From NCBI GenBank assembly GCA_019752915.1, contig JAIELO010000179.1:1-7936 (forward strand): DNA of 7,936 nucleotides, given 5' to 3'. Positions within the stretch are counted from its first letter, which is position 1. Every line of letters starts with the position of its first letter. The notes under the pieces were generated by a model. It had not been told where the DNA came from. It made no database searches and worked only from the letters and a program-made list of their open reading frames with translations. The stretch comes from Burkholderiaceae bacterium. Its GTDB lineage: Bacteria > Pseudomonadota > Gammaproteobacteria > Burkholderiales > Burkholderiaceae_D. Below, in pieces: positions 5,849 to 7,936 of this stretch. The position numbers and the translations under genes were made by a program.

Positions 5849-5934
5849 ATGACTCATCATGAAACACTGCGGCTCTGGCAGGTATCAGTGCATTGCCCCC
5901 GTAATTGTAGGATTGGGATGAGTTCCCCGCGAAC

Positions 5935-7239
5935 CTAGTGCTCTTGCGCGGCCTTCGCCTGCGGCGCTGGCTGACGTATCTGCCGATAGAGCGCCGTCAA
6001 TAGCCGTTCTTCGCTGCGCGTCAGGGCCGAATACCGGCCCGGATGCAGTGCCGGATCGCGCCCGACACCGCCAATCAGTACGATCATGCCATCGCCCCGT
6101 TGTAGATCAACAGCGAACGTCGAGAGCAGGCCGTAGGCCTCGCCTAGGTGGCCGACGCCATGAAAGTCCTGATCTTCCACCAGTCGGTCACGACCATCCG
6201 CCAGCATCCCGAAGCGCTGGCTGCCCAGCCCCCAGCTGCCATACTGGCCGTTCTCCGTGTCGCCATTACTGCCGTCAAAGCACCACTGCTGGCTGAACAT
6301 CAGGGCAATACTGGCTGGCTGCAGGATGGTCTGTCCCTGATACTGGCCTTGCTGGATCAGCATCAGCATCAATTGCCCCAGCCCGTGGGCCGAAATGCGC
6401 AACCCTCCCGTAGGACTGAACAGCGTGCCATTGCTGCCCGGTACATAGTTCGCCGGAATGGCCGCAGCGCTCGGACCTTGTCGCTGCAAGGCATCGACCT
6501 GAGCGATCCACGGGCCTTGCGGATCCCACACTTCCGTCTCGGTGGTGCGCTTGCGGTACAGGGTGGCAAGCTGGGCCAGTTCCGCGCTACTGAAACTGGC
6601 CGGATAATAGCCTCCCGGCAGTCCCATAGGTTGCAGGAGCAAGCGCTGCATCAATCGATCAAAGCGCTCGCCGCTGACCTGTTCCATGATCGTGCCGACT
6701 ACGCCCCAATTCAGATTGGCATAACTGAAATAGCTGCCGGGCGCCTGAGTCGCGCTCCACATTGCCGCCGCGCCGCGCGTCAGCTCGGTGCGGATGGCTG
6801 TCTCGCCGGACCAATAGTAGCCAGCCCCGTCACGCAGCGAGGACCTATGGCTGAGCAGCATGCGCAAGCTAATGACCCGTTCGGGGAAGTATGGATTGCG
6901 CACGGTATAGCCGAGATAGCGGCCAATATCGGCATCCAGATCAAGCTGCCCCTGTTCGACCAGCTTCAGCAGCCCCATGGTGGTCACCATCTTGGAGATC
7001 GAGGCGATGCGGAACAGCGTCTGATCGGTGACGGGCGAGGCGACAGCGCCGACCTGGCGCTGCCCCGCCTGAAAACTGTAGTGCACCTGTCCTGCGCGCA
7101 CGGCCAGCACGGCAAGGCTGGCCAGCGGCATGGCAGGGTCGGCGAACACGGCGTTCAGCTCGCGTTCCAGCGGTGCCGTCTGGCTGTGCGCCAGCGACAT
7201 CCAGAGCATGCCGAGCAGGGCGGTGACAGCGCGTGACAT
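5935..7239 (-). CDS. Secreted beta-lactamase-fold serine hydrolase
   Basis: This 434-aa protein belongs to the class C beta-lactamase/penicillin-binding-protein-like family. All three active-site motifs are present: S-x-x-K as SISK (Ser80 nucleophile, Lys83), Y-x-N as YAN (Tyr173, Asn175), and a late His-x-Gly, probably HLG (364-366) in GHLGEAYG. The first 19 residues (MSRAVTALLGMLWMSLAHS) form a signal peptide with a likely cut after AHS, so it acts in the periplasm or outside the cell. Members include D-amino-acid peptidases, esterases and true beta-lactamases; the substrate cannot be read from the sequence. The ATG at 7239 has GGAG 4 nt upstream, and a good sigma-70 promoter lies just beyond. 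The DUF455 gene diverges from it. There is no clear terminator after its stop, so some read-through into the PRC-barrel gene is possible. Confidence 0.92.
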   Translation of the reverse strand: MSRAVTALLGMLWMSLAHSQTAPLERELNAVFADPAMPLASLAVLAVRAGQVHYSFQAGQRQVGAVASPVTDQTLFRIASISKMVTTMGLLKLVEQGQLDLDADIGRYLGYTVRNPYFPERVISLRMLLSHRSSLRDGAGYYWSGETAIRTELTRGAAAMWSATQAPGSYFSYANLNWGVVGTIMEQVSGERFDRLMQRLLLQPMGLPGGYYPASFSSAELAQLATLYRKRTTETEVWDPQGPWIAQVDALQRQGPSAAAIPANYVPGSNGTLFSPTGGLRISAHGLGQLMLMLIQQGQYQGQTILQPASIALMFSQQWCFDGSNGDTENGQYGSWGLGSQRFGMLADGRDRLVEDQDFHGVGHLGEAYGLLSTFAVDLQRGDGMIVLIGGVGRDPALHPGRYSALTRSEERLLTALYRQIRQPAPQAKAAQEH

Positions 7240-7268
7240 GGAAACTCCGCATCAAGGGAAAGGCGTCT

Positions 7269-7297
7269 AGCATACTGTGCAGTGAGCCCGCTGCCAA
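7269..7297 (-). promoter_or_regulatory. Sigma-70 promoter of the serine hydrolase
   Basis: On the minus strand TTGGCA (7297-7292, 5/6 to consensus) is followed by a 17-nt spacer and TATGCT (7274-7269, 4/6). The start of transcription would fall near 7262, about 22 nt before the ATG at 7239, leaving room for the GGAG ribosome site. Confidence 0.6.
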
Positions 7298-7355
7298 GAA
7301 CCGCCCGCGCACAGATGCTACACTGCCGGCTTTTCCCTCGAAACGACACGCTCTC

Positions 7356-7936
7356 ATGCACGCTTGCTCCGCCTCTCTTTCTCCTGCGACCGAATTGCGC
7401 CGCACTGCGCTGGACTGCCTGTTGTTGAGTGATCCAGCCGAGAAAATGCGCGCCGTTGCTGCCATGGCCGACGCTTGGCGCGCGGGACTGTTGCAGCTGG
7501 AGGACGCAGCGTCATTACAGACCGAAGCGCCGATACCGGGCCGCCCGCAGCGTCCGGAACTCGTCCCGCCGCTTGCCGTGGGGCGACGTTCCATGGCCAC
7601 CCAAGAAGGGCGCGCCATGCTGATTCACGCACTCAGCCATATCGAATTCAATGCCATCAATCTGGCACTCGATGCGTTGTGGCGCTTTGCCGGGATGCCC
7701 GCCGAGTATTACGTCGACTGGTTACGGGTGGCGGCCGAGGAAGCCACACACTTCGGCCTGCTGTCTGCACACCTGAACCAGCTTGGCTACGCCTATGGTG
7801 ATTTCCCGGCCCATGACAGCCTGTGGGAAATGGTCGACAAAACCCGAGAAGACGTACTGGCGCGCATGGCGCTGGTGCCGCGCACGCTGGAAGCACGGGG
7901 GCTCGACGCAATTCCACCCCTGCGCGCCAAACTGGC
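7356..7936 (+). CDS. DUF455 ferritin-like protein, N-terminal 193 residues (partial)
   Basis: The frame is open from the ATG at 7356 to the window edge. The protein matches the DUF455 ferritin-like family. A short helical lead is followed by the family's GRPQRPELVPP stretch (62-72). Two helices with paired metal-ligand candidates come next: LIHALSHIEFNAINLALDA (89-107, with His95 and Glu97) and AAEEATHFGLLSAHLNQLG (126-144, with Glu128, Glu129 and His132). YGDFPAHDSLW (147-157) is also typical. Such four-helix proteins are expected to bind a di-iron centre and act as oxidases or hydroxylases, but no reaction is established for DUF455. There is no signal peptide. No clear ribosome site precedes the ATG, so the leader may be short or the start weak. 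TACACT at 7319-7324, preceded by TGC, is a possible -10 box, without a good -35. Confidence 0.85.
   Translation, partial: MHACSASLSPATELRRTALDCLLLSDPAEKMRAVAAMADAWRAGLLQLEDAASLQTEAPIPGRPQRPELVPPLAVGRRSMATQEGRAMLIHALSHIEFNAINLALDALWRFAGMPAEYYVDWLRVAAEEATHFGLLSAHLNQLGYAYGDFPAHDSLWEMVDKTREDVLARMALVPRTLEARGLDAIPPLRAKL

Noticed and set aside
5802..5867. GTG-initiated extension of the PRC-barrel protein
   Set aside because: The added 22 residues are unlike the family and run through the repeat-rich leader. The ATG at 5801 has a good GGAG 6 nt upstream.
6148..7236. Plus-strand open frame of 362 codons opposite the serine hydrolase
   Set aside because: It has no recognisable domain and composition typical of an antisense shadow. 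The minus strand carries the signal peptide, SxxK, YxN and HxG motifs.
5935..7239. Antibiotic-resistance beta-lactamase
   Set aside because: The motifs show the fold and active site only. The family is dominated by peptidases and esterases, and nothing in the context suggests resistance or a mobile element.

Overview
The window looks like chromosomal DNA from a Gram-negative proteobacterium. A GC-rich betaproteobacterium of the Burkholderiales/Oxalobacteraceae type is my best guess, based on gene families, codon use and gene order; no 16S or other taxonomic marker is present. No mobile element, rRNA, tRNA or CRISPR array is visible. Most genes are on the minus strand.

The core of the window (about 409-5049) is one co-oriented minus-strand cluster, read from right to left. 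It runs: circularly permuted ATP-grasp enzyme (3546-4976), alpha-E protein (2586-3536), transglutaminase-like cysteine peptidase (1769-2572), Anbu proteasome homologue (851-1726) and a small histidine phosphotransfer (Hpt) protein (409-786). The first four form the recurrent 'Anbu operon', predicted by comparative genomics to make a peptide or amide modification (ATP-grasp with alpha-E), trim or remove it (transglutaminase-like peptidase) and degrade something (Anbu). Its substrate is still unknown. The tail-end Hpt gene is not part of the usual core and could tie the system to a phosphorelay. The operon is insulated upstream by a strong terminator (5135-5177). Its likely control region holds a sigma-54-like -24/-12 element (5011-5027) and an NtrC-like dyad (5035-5049), which suggests nitrogen control.

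To the right, on the minus strand, lie a PRC-barrel protein (5280-5801) and a secreted beta-lactamase-fold serine hydrolase (5935-7239) with a good sigma-70 promoter (7269-7297). Divergent from the hydrolase, on the plus strand, is the first part of a DUF455 ferritin-like protein (7356 to the window edge).

At the left edge (1-56, minus) is the start of a further gene whose first residues look like a membrane anchor. It has a near-consensus sigma-70 promoter (113-140) lying inside a dyad that resembles an operator. The 57-408 intergenic region also holds short repeats and hairpins, one of which may end the Anbu operon.

Several starts were set from sequence logic rather than longest frame. The most important is Anbu, where the ATG at 1726 places the catalytic threonine directly after the initiator methionine.
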